NCBI RefSeq assembly: GCF_030373225.1
Contig: NZ_JAUCZG010000039.1
Span: 1-32,971, forward strand
Length of the DNA stretch: 32,971 nucleotides
Origin: Hydrogenophaga sp.
GTDB lineage: Bacteria; Pseudomonadota; Gammaproteobacteria; Burkholderiales; Burkholderiaceae_C
Direction of reading: 5' to 3'
The notes below the pieces were generated by a model. The model had not been told where the DNA came from. It did no database searches and saw only the letters and a program-made list of their open reading frames with translations. Position numbers and translations under genes: made by a program. Position 1 is the first letter of the stretch. The number at the start of each line of letters is the position of its first letter. Of this stretch, positions 8,427 through 17,786 are shown piece after piece.

Positions 8427-9515
8427 TCATTGGGCGGGGTGCAGGAGCGACAGGCCCCATTGTCCGGCCAGCGCCGAGGCGCCATTGTCCATCGCCTGCA
8501 GGGCGGCATCGAGCAGCGCCGGTGCGATCAGGAAGCCGTGGCGGTACAGGCCGTTGATCTGCATGCGCCGCGGTGCGTCCAGGCGGATTTCGGGCAGGTT
8601 GTCGGGCAGGGTGGGGCGCAGTTGCACCGCCATCTCGATGATGCGCGCCTCGCCGAACCCGGGGTGCACCGTGTAGGCCGCGCTCAGCAGCTCCAGCGTG
8701 GAGCGCACGCTCGCCGGTGACAGGTCGTCGGACTCGATTTCGGTGGCGCCGATGACGAACATGCCGGCCGCCTTCGGTGCAATGTAGAGCGGGTAGCGCG
8801 GGTGCAGCAGCCGCGTGGGACGCGACAGGCTCACGCCCGGCGCGTGCACGCGCGCCACCTCGCCGCGCACGCCGCGAAGCTGGCTCCATTGCGCCTGGGC
8901 GCCAAGGCCACGGCAGTCGAACAGCCAGGCAGCCGGGCCCGGGTCCACCTCGTCGGGTGTGCGCGGGCTGTTCCAGTGCACCGTCACACCGAGCACCTGC
9001 ATCTGGTGCGCGAGTGCGGCCAGCAGCTCGCGGTTGTCGAGCTGGCCTTCCTCGGGCAGGTACAGGCCTTGCGCGAAGCGGTGTTCGAGCGCGGGCTCCA
9101 GCGCGGTCAGTTCGGCGGCGTTCAGGCGCTGTGCGCGCGGCAGCGAGGGCAGGGCGGCGGTGGTGCGCGTGAGCTGGCCCGAGAAACGCTCGGCCTCGGC
9201 GGCGTCCTGCCGGTGCCACAGCACGATCGTGCCGCTTTGCTGGAAGAACACCGGCTGCGCCAGCTCACCCAGCAGTTGCGGCCAGCGCAGCAACGCGTGC
9301 TGGCCCATGCGCACCACCGGCAGTTCGGTCACTGCCGACTCGGCCAGGGGAGCGAGCATCGCTGCGGCCACGCGCGCGGCGGCGTTTTCGGCCAACGGGC
9401 CTCCAGCGTCGAACACCTCGACCCGGTGACCGCGCTGCGCCAGCGCGCAGGCGAGCAGCCGACCCATGAGGCCGGCGCCCAGCACGATGGCGGTGGAATT
9501 GCGGGCGATCGTCAT
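8427..9515 (-). CDS. thiO: Glycine oxidase ThiO (FAD-dependent)
   Basis: A 362-residue FAD-dependent amino-acid oxidase of the DAO family. It converts glycine to the imine (dehydroglycine) used by ThiG and takes the place of ThiH in aerobic thiamin synthesis. The dinucleotide-binding motif is at residues 13-18 (GAGLMG), followed by an acidic residue in VEVFDAGG. Also visible are AAARVAAAMLAPLAES, IAPKAAGMFVIGATE and a C-terminal GLYRHGFLIAPAL, where family members bind FAD and substrate. The ATG at 9515 is supported by GGAGG in the leader. It heads thiO-thiS-thiG-thiE and diverges from thiD with only 32 bases between their starts. Confidence 0.93.
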   Translation of the reverse strand: MTIARNSTAIVLGAGLMGRLLACALAQRGHRVEVFDAGGPLAENAAARVAAAMLAPLAESAVTELPVVRMGQHALLRWPQLLGELAQPVFFQQSGTIVLWHRQDAAEAERFSGQLTRTTAALPSLPRAQRLNAAELTALEPALEHRFAQGLYLPEEGQLDNRELLAALAHQMQVLGVTVHWNSPRTPDEVDPGPAAWLFDCRGLGAQAQWSQLRGVRGEVARVHAPGVSLSRPTRLLHPRYPLYIAPKAAGMFVIGATEIESDDLSPASVRSTLELLSAAYTVHPGFGEARIIEMAVQLRPTLPDNLPEIRLDAPRRMQINGLYRHGFLIAPALLDAALQAMDNGASALAGQWGLSLLHPAQ

Positions 9516-9547
9516 GCAAGTCCTCCAGCGCTGCCAGAATCCGGGTC

Positions 9548-10399
9548 ATGTCCCATCCCGCACCCCACCCCAACCGTCGCTACACGCGTGTCCTGTCCAT
9601 CGCCGGCTCCGACAGCGGCGGGGGAGCCGGCATCCAGGCCGACCTGAAAACCTTTGCCGCGCTGGGCTGCTACGGCATGACGGCGATCACCGCACTGACC
9701 GCGCAGAACACGCTGGGCGTGAGCGCCATCCACGGCGTGCCGCCCGAGATGCTGAAGGCGCAGCTGTGCGCCGTGTTCGACGACATCGGTGTGGACGCCG
9801 TGAAGATCGGCATGCTGCACGCGCCCGACATCGTGCGCACGGTGGCGTGGGCGCTGAAGCACCACGGTGTGAAACAGATCGTGCTCGACCCGGTGATGGT
9901 GGCGACTTCCGGCGACGCGCTGATCACCCCGCCGACCGTGCAGGTGCTGGTCAACGAGCTGTTTCCGCTGGCCACCGTGATCACCCCCAACCTCGACGAG
10001 GCCGCCCTGCTGCTCGGGCGCCCGATCCAGGCCGCAGGCGAACTCGAGGCGGCCGCGCGCGAACTGCTGGCCATGGGCGCCAGGGCCGTGTTGCTCAAGG
10101 GCGGGCACCTGCCGGGCGACGAGGTGGCCGACCTGCTGGTCACCGGTGACGGCCCGGTGCACCGCTTTGCGTCGCGGCGCATCGCCACCCGCAACACGCA
10201 CGGCACGGGTTGCACCTTGTCGTCCGCCATCGCCTCGTACCTGGCGCTCGGCGAGCCGCTCGAGCAGGCCGTGGCCCTGGCCCGTGGCTACATCCTGCAG
10301 GCCATCGAGCAGGGTGCCGACGTGGTCACCGGCGCCGGCCACGGCCCGTTGAACCACGGGTTCGCGCCGCAACCCCAGCGCAAGAGCGTCCGCGCTTGA
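9548..10399 (+). CDS. thiD: Hydroxymethylpyrimidine/phosphomethylpyrimidine kinase
   Basis: ThiD phosphorylates HMP and HMP phosphate to give the pyrimidine diphosphate that ThiE uses. The 283-residue protein shows the ribokinase-fold signatures: SIAGSDSGGGAGIQADLKTF near the N-terminus, VLDPVMVATSGD, TPNLDEAALL, and THGTGCTLSSAIA, which forms the anion hole and contains the catalytic cysteine. Length is typical. The start at 9548 gives the expected N-terminus, although only a weak ribosome site is visible. It is transcribed away from thiO and lies antisense between cytX and thiO, which share the opposite strand. Confidence 0.96.
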   Translation: MSHPAPHPNRRYTRVLSIAGSDSGGGAGIQADLKTFAALGCYGMTAITALTAQNTLGVSAIHGVPPEMLKAQLCAVFDDIGVDAVKIGMLHAPDIVRTVAWALKHHGVKQIVLDPVMVATSGDALITPPTVQVLVNELFPLATVITPNLDEAALLLGRPIQAAGELEAAARELLAMGARAVLLKGGHLPGDEVADLLVTGDGPVHRFASRRIATRNTHGTGCTLSSAIASYLALGEPLEQAVALARGYILQAIEQGADVVTGAGHGPLNHGFAPQPQRKSVRA

Positions 10400-10419
10400 T
10401 GCGCCGCACGGCTTGAACA

Positions 10420-11739
10420 TCAGGCCCGTGCCGGGGTGAGGCCCACGTGGCGCGGCCTTGACAGCGCAGCCAGCACGAAAGTGAGGGCCAGCGTGGGCAG
10501 GGCCGAGCCCAGGTCGGGCGCATACTGCTTGAGCAGGTGGTAGCAGGCAATGCCGCTCACCCACACCGCCGCCGCGCTCCAATCCACCGCGCGCTCGCTC
10601 ACGCCCGGCACCACCCGTCCGCTGCCCAGCCGCCCCAGGATCACGCCGTACAGCGGCACGAACACCGAACTCAGCAGCAGCAGGAAGGGCTCGATCGCAT
10701 GGATCGGCAGGAACAGCGCCAGCACCGTGCAGCCCGCTGCAAAGGCCAGGCCCGCGCTTTTGATGCTCCAGCGTGGCTGCAGGCTGTGCACCGACACCGC
10801 GCCCGAGTGGGCGTCGCCGTAGGCGTTGTCCATCTCGTCGAGCAGGATCAGGCCGAGCGCGATCAGGCCACCCTGGGCCAGCAACAGGGCCGCCACCAAA
10901 TTGGTGCCCGGCTCCACCGTGCTCACCACCAGCACGCCCAGCGCATAGCACCACATGTTGGCCAGCGCATAGCCCAGCCAGGTGCCGCCCAGCGTGGTGC
11001 CGGTGCGCCTGCCGTGGCGCGCGTAGTCGGCCACCAGCGGCAGCCACGACACCGGCATCGCGATCACCAGGTCCATGGCCGAGAACAGGCCCATGCCGCC
11101 GGTGCCCGGGCGGCTCCAGAAGGCGTCGAAACCCTGCGCCTGCAGCCGCGTGCCGAACTGCCAGGTGAGCCAGATCAGCGAGGCGATCACCAGCGGCAGG
11201 CCGAAGCGGCTGACGAACTTGCGCACCAGCTTGAGCATCGAGCCGGCCATGAGCGCCACCAGCACAGCGCCCCAGAGCAGGGTGGCGAGCACCTTGCCGC
11301 CGGTGCCGTCGAGCAGGCCGCCGGGCTCGCTGCCCAGGGCCTGCTTCAGGATGGCCACCGTGCCCTCCTGCATGATCACCAGCTCGAAGGTGGTCCAGCC
11401 GATCAGCTGGGCAATGTTGAGCAGCACCGGCAGTCGCGCAAAGGCGCTGCCGTAGGTGGCGTGCATCAGGCCGGCGCTGGCCAGCCCGGTCTGGCAACCC
11501 AGGCGCGCCGTCCAGGCCAGCAGGCCCGCGCCGATGAGCGAGCCCAGCACGATGGCGATCAAGGCCGTCTGCGTGCCCACCGCGGGCACCAGGTAGGCGC
11601 CGATCTGCATGACGAGCAGACCCGTGCCCAGGCTGAACCAGAGCGCGGCGTGTTCATGGAAGTGAAAAACCCGATCGGCCTGCGGCACGGGGGTCAGGGC
11701 CAGATTGGCCGGGGCGGACTGCGAACGGTCGGATGCCAT
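10420..11739 (-). CDS. cytX: Putative hydroxymethylpyrimidine transporter CytX
   Basis: A 439-residue membrane protein of the NCS1 (nucleobase:cation symporter-1) family with about 12 hydrophobic helices. The N-terminal AALWFSLGTGLLVMQIGAYLVP and the NMWCYALG and DNAYGDAHSGAVS segments are typical. CytX members in thiamin regulons are proposed HMP importers. The call rests mainly on the TPP riboswitch directly upstream, which ties expression to thiamin status. The ATG at 11739 is chosen because a GGAG site precedes it; the frame is open further upstream only through the riboswitch leader. A 20-base gap separates its end from the convergent thiD end. Confidence 0.85.
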   Translation of the reverse strand: MASDRSQSAPANLALTPVPQADRVFHFHEHAALWFSLGTGLLVMQIGAYLVPAVGTQTALIAIVLGSLIGAGLLAWTARLGCQTGLASAGLMHATYGSAFARLPVLLNIAQLIGWTTFELVIMQEGTVAILKQALGSEPGGLLDGTGGKVLATLLWGAVLVALMAGSMLKLVRKFVSRFGLPLVIASLIWLTWQFGTRLQAQGFDAFWSRPGTGGMGLFSAMDLVIAMPVSWLPLVADYARHGRRTGTTLGGTWLGYALANMWCYALGVLVVSTVEPGTNLVAALLLAQGGLIALGLILLDEMDNAYGDAHSGAVSVHSLQPRWSIKSAGLAFAAGCTVLALFLPIHAIEPFLLLLSSVFVPLYGVILGRLGSGRVVPGVSERAVDWSAAAVWVSGIACYHLLKQYAPDLGSALPTLALTFVLAALSRPRHVGLTPARA

Positions 11740-11821
11740 CAAATTGCTCCATGCAAGTTGTGGCAGGTGGGCGGGGCCGCAAGGCACCGGATGCGCGAAT
11801 GGCGTCGGTGGCATTTGCCGG

Positions 11822-11914
11822 CCTGCTTCCCTGCGCGAGGATTACCTCAATCAGGTTCAAAGGGACTTTCTCAGTCGCTCCCGGGGCAAGACCCCGGGGC
11901 AACACCCCTAGCGG
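11822..11914 (-). promoter_or_regulatory. TPP riboswitch (THI element) upstream of cytX
   Basis: Read on the minus strand, all conserved THI-box pieces are present in order: GGGGTG (11903-11908), a GC-rich optional P3 extension (CCCGGGG with CCCCGGG, 11880-11899), CTGAGA (11869-11874), TTTGAACCTGAT (11850-11861), GGTAATCC (11839-11846) and GGGAAG (11826-11831). The aptamer ends about 83 bases before the cytX start. No intrinsic terminator follows, and the GGAG ribosome site is close to the start, so control of translation initiation by TPP binding is the likelier mechanism (inference). Confidence 0.95.
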
Positions 11915-11937
11915 ATGTGCCTTGCGGCACGAGGGGG

Positions 11938-11966
11938 AGTATACGAGTGCCGATCGCGCGCAACCG
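11938..11966 (-). promoter_or_regulatory. Candidate promoter for the riboswitch-cytX transcript
   Basis: On the minus strand TATACT (11938-11943) is a good -10 hexamer, about 25 bases before the first riboswitch helix. Only weak -35 candidates exist upstream (a GGTTGC or TTGCGC region around 11958-11965). A small hairpin (GTGCC/GGCAC, 11917-11930) lies between the -10 and the riboswitch. Position fits well; hexamer evidence is modest. Confidence 0.4.
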
Positions 11967-11981
11967 CAGAGCGCGGGATCT

Positions 11982-12929
11982 TCAGCCCGGACCCGCTGGA
12001 ACGAGCCGCATGAAGCGGCCGTATTCGTCGGCCAGAAAGCCCTCTGCCCGCTCCAGCATGAAGTAGCGGAACGACTCGGCCGCGGGGGAGAGCAGCTTGG
12101 ACAGGGTGTGCACCACGTTCCAGCCGCGCAGCACCGGGCTGCCTTCCACATCGAGGATCGCGATCAGCTGGTGCTCGAGTTCCAGGCCGATGGTGTGCAG
12201 CGACAGGAAGCTGATGCCCATGCCGGCCATCACCGCCTGCTTGATGGTCTCGTTGCTGGACATCTCCATCACCACGCGCGGCTCGGTCTGCGAGCGCTCG
12301 AGGAACTGCTCGAGCGCCGCGCGGGTGCCCGAGCCGCGCTCGCGCAGGATGAAGCCGTAGGCCTTGAGCGAATCCACCGTCGGGTGGCCGACCTTGAGCA
12401 GCGGGTGGTCGGTCGGGGCCACGAACACATGGGGGTGCGCGGCGAAGGGTTCGGCCCGCGTGGCCAGTTCGGTGGGTGGGCGACCCATGATGGCGATGTC
12501 CACCTCGTTGCCCTGCAGCATCTTCACCAGCTGCTCGCGGTTGCCCACGGCCAGCTTGATCTCGATGCCCTCGTGGTCGCGCTGGAATTCCGCCAGCAGG
12601 CGCGGCAGGAAATATTTCGCCGTGCTCACCATGCCGATGGTCAGCGTGCCCACCTCCAGGCGCTGCAGCCGCGCGGCGGCGTCCTCGGCGTCCTTGAGCG
12701 TGGCCAGCACCTTGCGGGCGTACACCAGCATGTACTCGCCCGCCGTGGTCAGCGAGACCTGGCGCCCGCGCCGGTCGAACAGGGGCAGCCCCACATGGCC
12801 TTCGAGTTCCTTGATCTGCATGGTCACGGCCGGCGGCGTGAGGTGCAGCACCTCCGCGGCGCGTGCAAAGCTGAGGTGGCGCGCGACCTCGTTGAACACG
12901 CGAAGCTGGCGGAAGGTGGCGTTCTTCAT
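11982..12929 (-). CDS. cbbR: LysR-type regulator of the cbb operon (CbbR)
   Basis: A 315-residue LysR-family regulator. The N-terminal winged helix-turn-helix spans about residues 1-60 (LRVFNEVARHLSFARAAEVLHLTPPAVTMQIKELE) and is followed by a linker helix and a periplasmic-binding-protein-like effector domain (about 90-300, with TLTIGMVSTAKYFLPRLLAEF and VDIAIMGRPP). This pattern and the divergent position in front of Calvin-cycle genes identify it as CbbR, which activates cbb operons and senses metabolites such as NADPH or RuBP in studied species. The start at 12929 leaves 73 bases to cbbY, where a palindromic operator candidate lies. LysR proteins typically repress their own gene from such divergent sites. 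Confidence 0.93.
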   Translation of the reverse strand: MKNATFRQLRVFNEVARHLSFARAAEVLHLTPPAVTMQIKELEGHVGLPLFDRRGRQVSLTTAGEYMLVYARKVLATLKDAEDAAARLQRLEVGTLTIGMVSTAKYFLPRLLAEFQRDHEGIEIKLAVGNREQLVKMLQGNEVDIAIMGRPPTELATRAEPFAAHPHVFVAPTDHPLLKVGHPTVDSLKAYGFILRERGSGTRAALEQFLERSQTEPRVVMEMSSNETIKQAVMAGMGISFLSLHTIGLELEHQLIAILDVEGSPVLRGWNVVHTLSKLLSPAAESFRYFMLERAEGFLADEYGRFMRLVPAGPG

Positions 12930-12947
12930 TCAGGTTTCACTTAATCG

Positions 12948-12969
12948 AAATTCAATGAAATGTGAATTT
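12948..12969. promoter_or_regulatory. Candidate CbbR operator in the cbbR-cbbY divergent region
   Basis: AAATTCA (12948-12954) and TGAATTT (12963-12969) form a perfect 7-base inverted repeat around an 8-base spacer. This is the AT-rich, T-N(11-12)-A dyad expected of a LysR-type recognition site. It begins 19 bases from the cbbR start and ends 34 bases before the cbbY start. The surrounding AT-rich sequence stands out from the GC-rich genome. Assignment to CbbR is by position. Confidence 0.6.
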
Positions 12970-13002
12970 ACCTTATTTGACGCGGTCCCTACAGTGGACC
13001 GC

Positions 13003-13713
13003 ATGCTCAACGCCCTGATCTTTGATGTCGACGGAACCCTGGCGGACACGGAAAGCGTGCACCTGGCCGCTTTCAACCATGCCTTCGACACGGAGGGACT
13101 GGGCTGGCACTGGGACACCGCGCTCTACACCCGCCTGCTGGAGATTTCCGGCGGCAAGGAGCGCATGCTGCACCATTGGCGCAGCCTGCAACCCGATCTG
13201 ACCGAGCTCGGTGGTGGCGCGGTGCAGGCCACCATCGACCGGTTGCACGAACTCAAGACCGCGCACTACGAGGCCGCCGTGCGCGCCGGTGCGGTGGAAC
13301 TCCGCCCGGGTGTGCTGGCGCTCATGAACGAGGCGCGCGCCCAGGGCCTGCAGCTCGCGATCGCGACCACCACCTCGCCGGTGAACATCGCCGCCTTGCT
13401 GCGCAACGCCATCGGGGCGGACTGGCGCAGCCACTTCCTGGCGATCGGCGACGCGTCGTCATCCCCGGTCAAGAAGCCCCATCCGCAGGTGTACCTGCAG
13501 GTGCTCGCCGACATGGGCCTGCCGGCCTCGCAGTGCCTGGCTTTCGAGGACTCGGCCAACGGGCTGCGCTCGGCCACGGCCGCCGGGCTGCGCACCATCA
13601 TCACGCCCAACAGCTTCACCGCCCACCACGATTTCAGCGGCGCCCTGCGTGTCGTGCCCGACCTCGGTGGCGTCGGCCTGGCCCAGCTGCGTCAATGGCA
13701 TGCCCGGGGCTGA
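13003..13713 (+). CDS. cbbY: HAD-superfamily phosphatase CbbY
   Basis: A 236-residue HAD hydrolase with the N-terminal nucleophile motif DVDGT (Asp8 and Asp10), a helical cap, the threonine of motif II in IATTTSPVN, lysine in [10 protein letters not shown] and the acidic motif EDSANGL. Family knowledge: CbbY dephosphorylates xylulose 1,5-bisphosphate, an inhibitor of RuBisCO. Its position as the first gene of the cbb operon fits. The frame is open far upstream through cbbR antisense sequence, but the natural start is the ATG at 13003, where the DVDGT motif falls at the usual distance; a GTG 9 bases earlier is possible. No strong ribosome site is seen. The operon promoter and operator must lie in the 73 bases upstream. 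Confidence 0.9.
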   Translation: MLNALIFDVDGTLADTESVHLAAFNHAFDTEGLGWHWDTALYTRLLEISGGKERMLHHWRSLQPDLTELGGGAVQATIDRLHELKTAHYEAAVRAGAVELRPGVLALMNEARAQGLQLAIATTTSPVNIAALLRNAIGADWRSHFLAIGDASSSPVKKPHPQVYLQVLADMGLPASQCLAFEDSANGLRSATAAGLRTIITPNSFTAHHDFSGALRVVPDLGGVGLAQLRQWHARG

Positions 13714-13748
13714 GCCCGACCGATCACAAAGACAACGAGAAATCCACC

Positions 13749-14840
13749 ATGCCCCTGTCCAAACGCTCCACCCTGACCCAGTTCCTGATCGAGGAACGGC
13801 GCCGCTTCCCCCAGGCCAGTGGCGACTTCAACGCGCTGATTCTCGACGTGGCGCTGGCCTGCAAGGCCATCGCGCGCAGCGTGGCCTTTGGCGCGCTCGG
13901 CGACATGCTGGGCAACTTTGGCGGCGGCGACAGCGTCAACGTGCAGGGCGAAACGCAGAAGAAGCTCGACGTGATCAGCAACGAGATGTTCATTCGCGCC
14001 AACGAATGGGGCGGCCACCTCGCGGGCATGGCTTCAGAAGAAATGGACCAGCCCTACCCGATCCCGCGCGAGTACCCGCGCGGCAAGTACCTGCTGGTGT
14101 TCGACCCGCTCGATGGTTCGAGCAACATCGACGTGAACGTGTCGGTGGGCAGCATCTTCAGCGTGCTGCGCGCGCCCCAGTCCGTGCTGGACGAAGGCCG
14201 CGACGTGACGGTGCAGGATTTCCTGCAGCCGGGTGCCTTGCAGGTGGCAGCGGGTTACGCGCTCTACGGCCCGACCACCATGTTCGTGCTCACCGTGGGC
14301 AGCGGCGTGTACGGCTTCACGCTCGACCCCAACCTCGGCGAATTCAAGCTCACGCACCCGCACATCCGCATTCCCGAAGACACGCACGAGTTCGCGATCA
14401 ACGCTTCCAACAGCCGCTTCTGGGAGGCTCCGGTCAAGCGTTACGTGGACGAGTGCCTGGCCGGCAAGACCGGGCCCCGCAGCAAGGACTTCAACATGCG
14501 CTGGATCGCCAGCATGGTGGCCGAGGCGCACCGCATCCTGATGCGCGGCGGTGTCTTCATGTACCCGCGCGACACCAAGGACGCCAGCAAGCCCGGGCGC
14601 CTGCGCCTGCTCTACGAAGCCAATCCGGTGGGCATGCTGATCGAGCAGGCGGGCGGGCGAGCCAGCACCGGGCGCGAGCCGGTGCTCGGCGTGCAGCCCA
14701 CCGAGCTGCACCAGCGCATCGGCCTGGTGTTCGGCTCGAAGAACGAGGTCGAACGCATCGAGCGCTACCACCGCGAACCGCAGGCCTTCAAGGGCGACAG
14801 CAACCCGCTGTTTGCCGAGCGCTCGCTGTTTCGCGACTGA
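13749..14840 (+). CDS. cbbF: Class 1 fructose-1,6-bisphosphatase (Calvin cycle)
   Basis: A 363-residue class 1 FBPase that hydrolyses fructose 1,6-bisphosphate, and in many autotrophs also sedoheptulose 1,7-bisphosphate, for RuBP regeneration. The metal and phosphate-binding motif DPLDGSSN is at 119-126, the glutamates of GMASEEMD at about 97-98, and the substrate-site segments [26 protein letters not shown] and [17 protein letters not shown] are intact. The ATG at 13749 has only a weak GAGA site. It follows cbbY by 35 bases and precedes cbbP by 30, as in other proteobacterial cbbFP pairs. A second, gluconeogenic copy elsewhere in the genome is possible. Confidence 0.95.
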   Translation: MPLSKRSTLTQFLIEERRRFPQASGDFNALILDVALACKAIARSVAFGALGDMLGNFGGGDSVNVQGETQKKLDVISNEMFIRANEWGGHLAGMASEEMDQPYPIPREYPRGKYLLVFDPLDGSSNIDVNVSVGSIFSVLRAPQSVLDEGRDVTVQDFLQPGALQVAAGYALYGPTTMFVLTVGSGVYGFTLDPNLGEFKLTHPHIRIPEDTHEFAINASNSRFWEAPVKRYVDECLAGKTGPRSKDFNMRWIASMVAEAHRILMRGGVFMYPRDTKDASKPGRLRLLYEANPVGMLIEQAGGRASTGREPVLGVQPTELHQRIGLVFGSKNEVERIERYHREPQAFKGDSNPLFAERSLFRD

Positions 14841-14870
14841 CAGACCCACAACAACAACCGAGGAGACATC

Positions 14871-15755
14871 ATGTCGGAGCGTCACCCCATCATCGCCATC
14901 ACCGGATCCAGCGGTGCCGGCACATCCACCGTCACGCGGACCTTCCAGAACATCTTTCGCCGCGAAGGCGTGTCGGCCGCGATCATCGAAGGCGACAGCT
15001 ACCACCGCTTCGACCGCAAGGAGATGAAGCTGAAGATGGCCGAGGCCGAGAAGGCCGGCAACCTGAACTTCAGCCACTTCGGCGCCGAGTCCAACCTGTT
15101 CGACGAGATCGAAAGCCTGTTCAAGACCTACAGCACCACCGGCACCGGCAAGAGCCGCAAGTACCTGCACAACGCCGAGGAAGCCGCGCCCTACCAGCAG
15201 GAGCCAGGCACGTTCACCGCCTGGGAGCCCCTGCCCGAGAAGACCGACATGCTGTTCTACGAAGGTCTGCACGGTGCGGTGGTCACGCCCGAGGTGGATG
15301 TGGCGCAGTACCCCGACCTGCTGGTGGGCGTGGTGCCGGTGATCAACCTCGAGTGGATCCAGAAACTCTGGCGCGACAAGAACATGCGCGGCTACAGCGC
15401 CGACGCGGTGACCGACACCATCCTGCGGCGCATGCCCGACTACGTGAATTACATCTGCCCGCAGTTCCAGCACACGCACGTGAACTTCCAGCGCGTGCCG
15501 ATCGTGGACACCAGCAACCCCTTCATCTCGCGCGACGTGCCCACCGCCGACGAAAGCATGGTGGTGATCCGTTTTGCCAAGCCCAAGGGCATCGACTTCC
15601 AGTACCTGCTCAACATGATCAACGGTTCCATGATGAGCCGCGCCAACACCATCGTGGTGCCCGGCGGCAAGATGGAACTGGCGATGCAGCTGATCTTCAC
15701 GCCCTTCATCTGGCGCATGGTCGAAAGAAAAAAACGCGCTGTCGGTTTGGTCTGA
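14871..15755 (+). CDS. cbbP: Phosphoribulokinase
   Basis: A 294-residue proteobacterial-type (class I) phosphoribulokinase that makes ribulose 1,5-bisphosphate from ribulose 5-phosphate and ATP. The P-loop is GSSGAGTS (residues 12-19), followed by the IIEGDSYHRFDR substrate region, the FYEGLHG Walker-B-like segment and the RRMPDYVNYI / TTNPF-like VDTSNPFI region. The ATG at 14871 has a strong GAGGAGA site. Presence of this enzyme is the clearest marker that the host runs a Calvin cycle. It lacks the redox-regulatory cysteine pair of plant and cyanobacterial enzymes, as expected for this class. Confidence 0.97.
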   Translation: MSERHPIIAITGSSGAGTSTVTRTFQNIFRREGVSAAIIEGDSYHRFDRKEMKLKMAEAEKAGNLNFSHFGAESNLFDEIESLFKTYSTTGTGKSRKYLHNAEEAAPYQQEPGTFTAWEPLPEKTDMLFYEGLHGAVVTPEVDVAQYPDLLVGVVPVINLEWIQKLWRDKNMRGYSADAVTDTILRRMPDYVNYICPQFQHTHVNFQRVPIVDTSNPFISRDVPTADESMVVIRFAKPKGIDFQYLLNMINGSMMSRANTIVVPGGKMELAMQLIFTPFIWRMVERKKRAVGLV

Positions 15756-15773
15756 AGCGGCGTGGAGAACAAC

Positions 15774-17786
15774 ATGAAGAACCCCTCTCCCGAACTCGCC
15801 CGCCAGATGGCCAATGCGATCCGCATGCTGGCGGTGGACGCGGTGCAGCAGGCGAACTCCGGCCACCCCGGTGCGCCCATGGGCATGGCCGACATTGCCG
15901 AGGTGCTGTGGAACCGCCATCTGCGCCACAACCCGGCCCATCCGCACTGGCCCGACCGCGACCGCTTCGTGCTGTCCAACGGCCACGGTTCGATGCTGAT
16001 CTATGCGCTCCTGCACCTCACCGGCTACGACCTGCCGATGAGCGAGTTGAAGAACTTCCGCCAGCTGCACAGCAAGACCGCCGGCCACCCCGAGGTGGGT
16101 GTCACCCCCGGTGTGGAGACCACCACCGGTCCGCTGGGTCAGGGCATCAGCAACGCCGTGGGCATGGCACTGGCCGAGAAGCTGCTGGCCAGCGAATTCA
16201 ACCGGCCCGGCCATTCGGTGGTGGACCACTTCACCTACGCGTTTCTGGGCGACGGTTGCCTGATGGAGGGCATCAGCCACGAAGCCTGTTCGCTCGCCGG
16301 CACGCTGCGCCTGTCGAAGCTGGTGGCGTTCTACGACGACAACGGCATCTCGATCGACGGCCACGTCGAAGGCTGGTTCACCGACGACACGCCCAAGCGC
16401 TTCGAAGCCTACGGCTGGCACGTGATCCCCACCGTCGACGGGCACGACCCCGAGGCGGTGGAGCGTGCGCTGATCGCCGCCATCGAACAAGGCCGCCGCA
16501 GCGATGGCAAACCCACGCTGATCTGCTGCCAGACCGTGATCGGACAGGGCTCGCCCAACAAGGCCGGCACCCACGACGTGCACGGCGCCGCGCTCGGGCC
16601 GGCCGAGGTGCAGGCCACGCGCGACGCGCTGGGCTGGACCGCCGCACCCTTCGAGGTGCCGGGCGACGTGGCGCGGGCCTGGCACGCGGTGGACCGCGGT
16701 CAGGCCATGGAGGCCGAATGGCAGCAGCGCTTCGACGCCTACCGGGCGGCGTTTCCCGGCGAGGCGGCGGAGTTCGAGCGCCGCATGGCCGGTGAGCTGC
16801 ACGCCGGCTTTGCGCCCGCACTGGCCAGTGTGTTCGAAGGGGTGGCCGCCAGGACCGACGCGGTGGCCACGCGCAAGGCCAGCCAGAACGCGCTGGACGC
16901 GCTCAACACCCTGGTGCCCGAGTTCTTCGGCGGCAGCGCCGACCTCACCGGCTCCAACCTCACCAACTTCAAGGGCTGCGTGAAGGCCGGGCGCGACCAG
17001 TGGGGCAACCACATGAGCTACGGCGTGCGCGAGTTCGGCATGGCGGCCATCATGAACGGCATCGCGCTGCACGGCGGCTACATCCCGTATGGCGGCACCT
17101 TCCTCACCTTCAGCGACTACAGCCGCAACGCCATCCGCATGGCCGCGCTCATGAAGCTGCGCGTCATTCACGTGTTCACCCACGACAGCATCGGCCTGGG
17201 TGAAGACGGCCCGACGCACCAGTCGGTGGAGCACGTGCCCAGCCTGCGCCTGATACCGCAGCTCGACGTGTGGCGCCCGGCCGATGGCCTGGAGACCGCC
17301 GTGGCCTGGGCCTGCGCCATTGAGCGCCGCGACGGCCCCACGGCGTTGTGCCTGTCGCGCCAGAACCTGCCGCGCCTGACCGATGCGTCCCTGGCACAGA
17401 AGATCCGCCTGGGTGGCTATGTGCTGGCCGAGGGGGCCCACCCCAGGGCCGTGATCGTGGCCACCGGTTCCGAGACCTCGCTGGCCATGGAGGCGCAGCA
17501 GGCACTGGCCGCACAAGGCATCAGCACCCGTGTGGTGTCCATGCCCTGCACCAGCGTGTTCGACCGGCAGCCGCGCAGCTACCAGGACAGCGTGCTGCCG
17601 CTGGACCTGCCCGCTGTCGCGGTGGAAGCCGCACACCCCGATTTCTGGCGCAAGTACGTGGGTCGCACCGGCGCGGTGGTGGGCATCGCCAGCTTCGGCG
17701 AGTCGGCCCCGGCCAAGGCGCTGTACGCCCATTTCGGCATCACCACCGAGCGTGTTTGCGACGCGGTCAAGGGTCTGCTCGCATGA
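15774..17786 (+). CDS. cbbT: Transketolase (Calvin cycle)
   Basis: A 670-residue TPP-dependent transketolase that moves two-carbon units during RuBP regeneration. The N-terminal domain shows [29 protein letters not shown] and the TPP/Mg site [12 protein letters not shown] with NGISIDG. The pyrimidine domain shows [17 protein letters not shown] and [15 protein letters not shown]. The C-terminal domain follows. The ATG at 15774 is preferred because GGAG (15764-15767) precedes it; a GTG at 15762 is in frame. It overlaps cbbZ by 4 bases (ATGA). Its cofactor is the product of the thiamin pathway encoded a few kilobases upstream. Confidence 0.97.
   Translation: MKNPSPELARQMANAIRMLAVDAVQQANSGHPGAPMGMADIAEVLWNRHLRHNPAHPHWPDRDRFVLSNGHGSMLIYALLHLTGYDLPMSELKNFRQLHSKTAGHPEVGVTPGVETTTGPLGQGISNAVGMALAEKLLASEFNRPGHSVVDHFTYAFLGDGCLMEGISHEACSLAGTLRLSKLVAFYDDNGISIDGHVEGWFTDDTPKRFEAYGWHVIPTVDGHDPEAVERALIAAIEQGRRSDGKPTLICCQTVIGQGSPNKAGTHDVHGAALGPAEVQATRDALGWTAAPFEVPGDVARAWHAVDRGQAMEAEWQQRFDAYRAAFPGEAAEFERRMAGELHAGFAPALASVFEGVAARTDAVATRKASQNALDALNTLVPEFFGGSADLTGSNLTNFKGCVKAGRDQWGNHMSYGVREFGMAAIMNGIALHGGYIPYGGTFLTFSDYSRNAIRMAALMKLRVIHVFTHDSIGLGEDGPTHQSVEHVPSLRLIPQLDVWRPADGLETAVAWACAIERRDGPTALCLSRQNLPRLTDASLAQKIRLGGYVLAEGAHPRAVIVATGSETSLAMEAQQALAAQGISTRVVSMPCTSVFDRQPRSYQDSVLPLDLPAVAVEAAHPDFWRKYVGRTGAVVGIASFGESAPAKALYAHFGITTERVCDAVKGLLA

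Noticed and set aside
13649..16795. A 1048-codon plus-strand frame overlapping the cbb operon
   Set aside because: It is the out-of-frame shadow of cbbF/cbbP/cbbT, with Arg-rich low-complexity sequence and no start signal.
14034..17732. A 1232-codon open frame on the minus strand across cbbF, cbbP and cbbT
   Set aside because: It is antisense to three clear enzymes. Its His/Gly/Ala-rich composition is the usual GC-bias shadow, and it has no family-like sequence.
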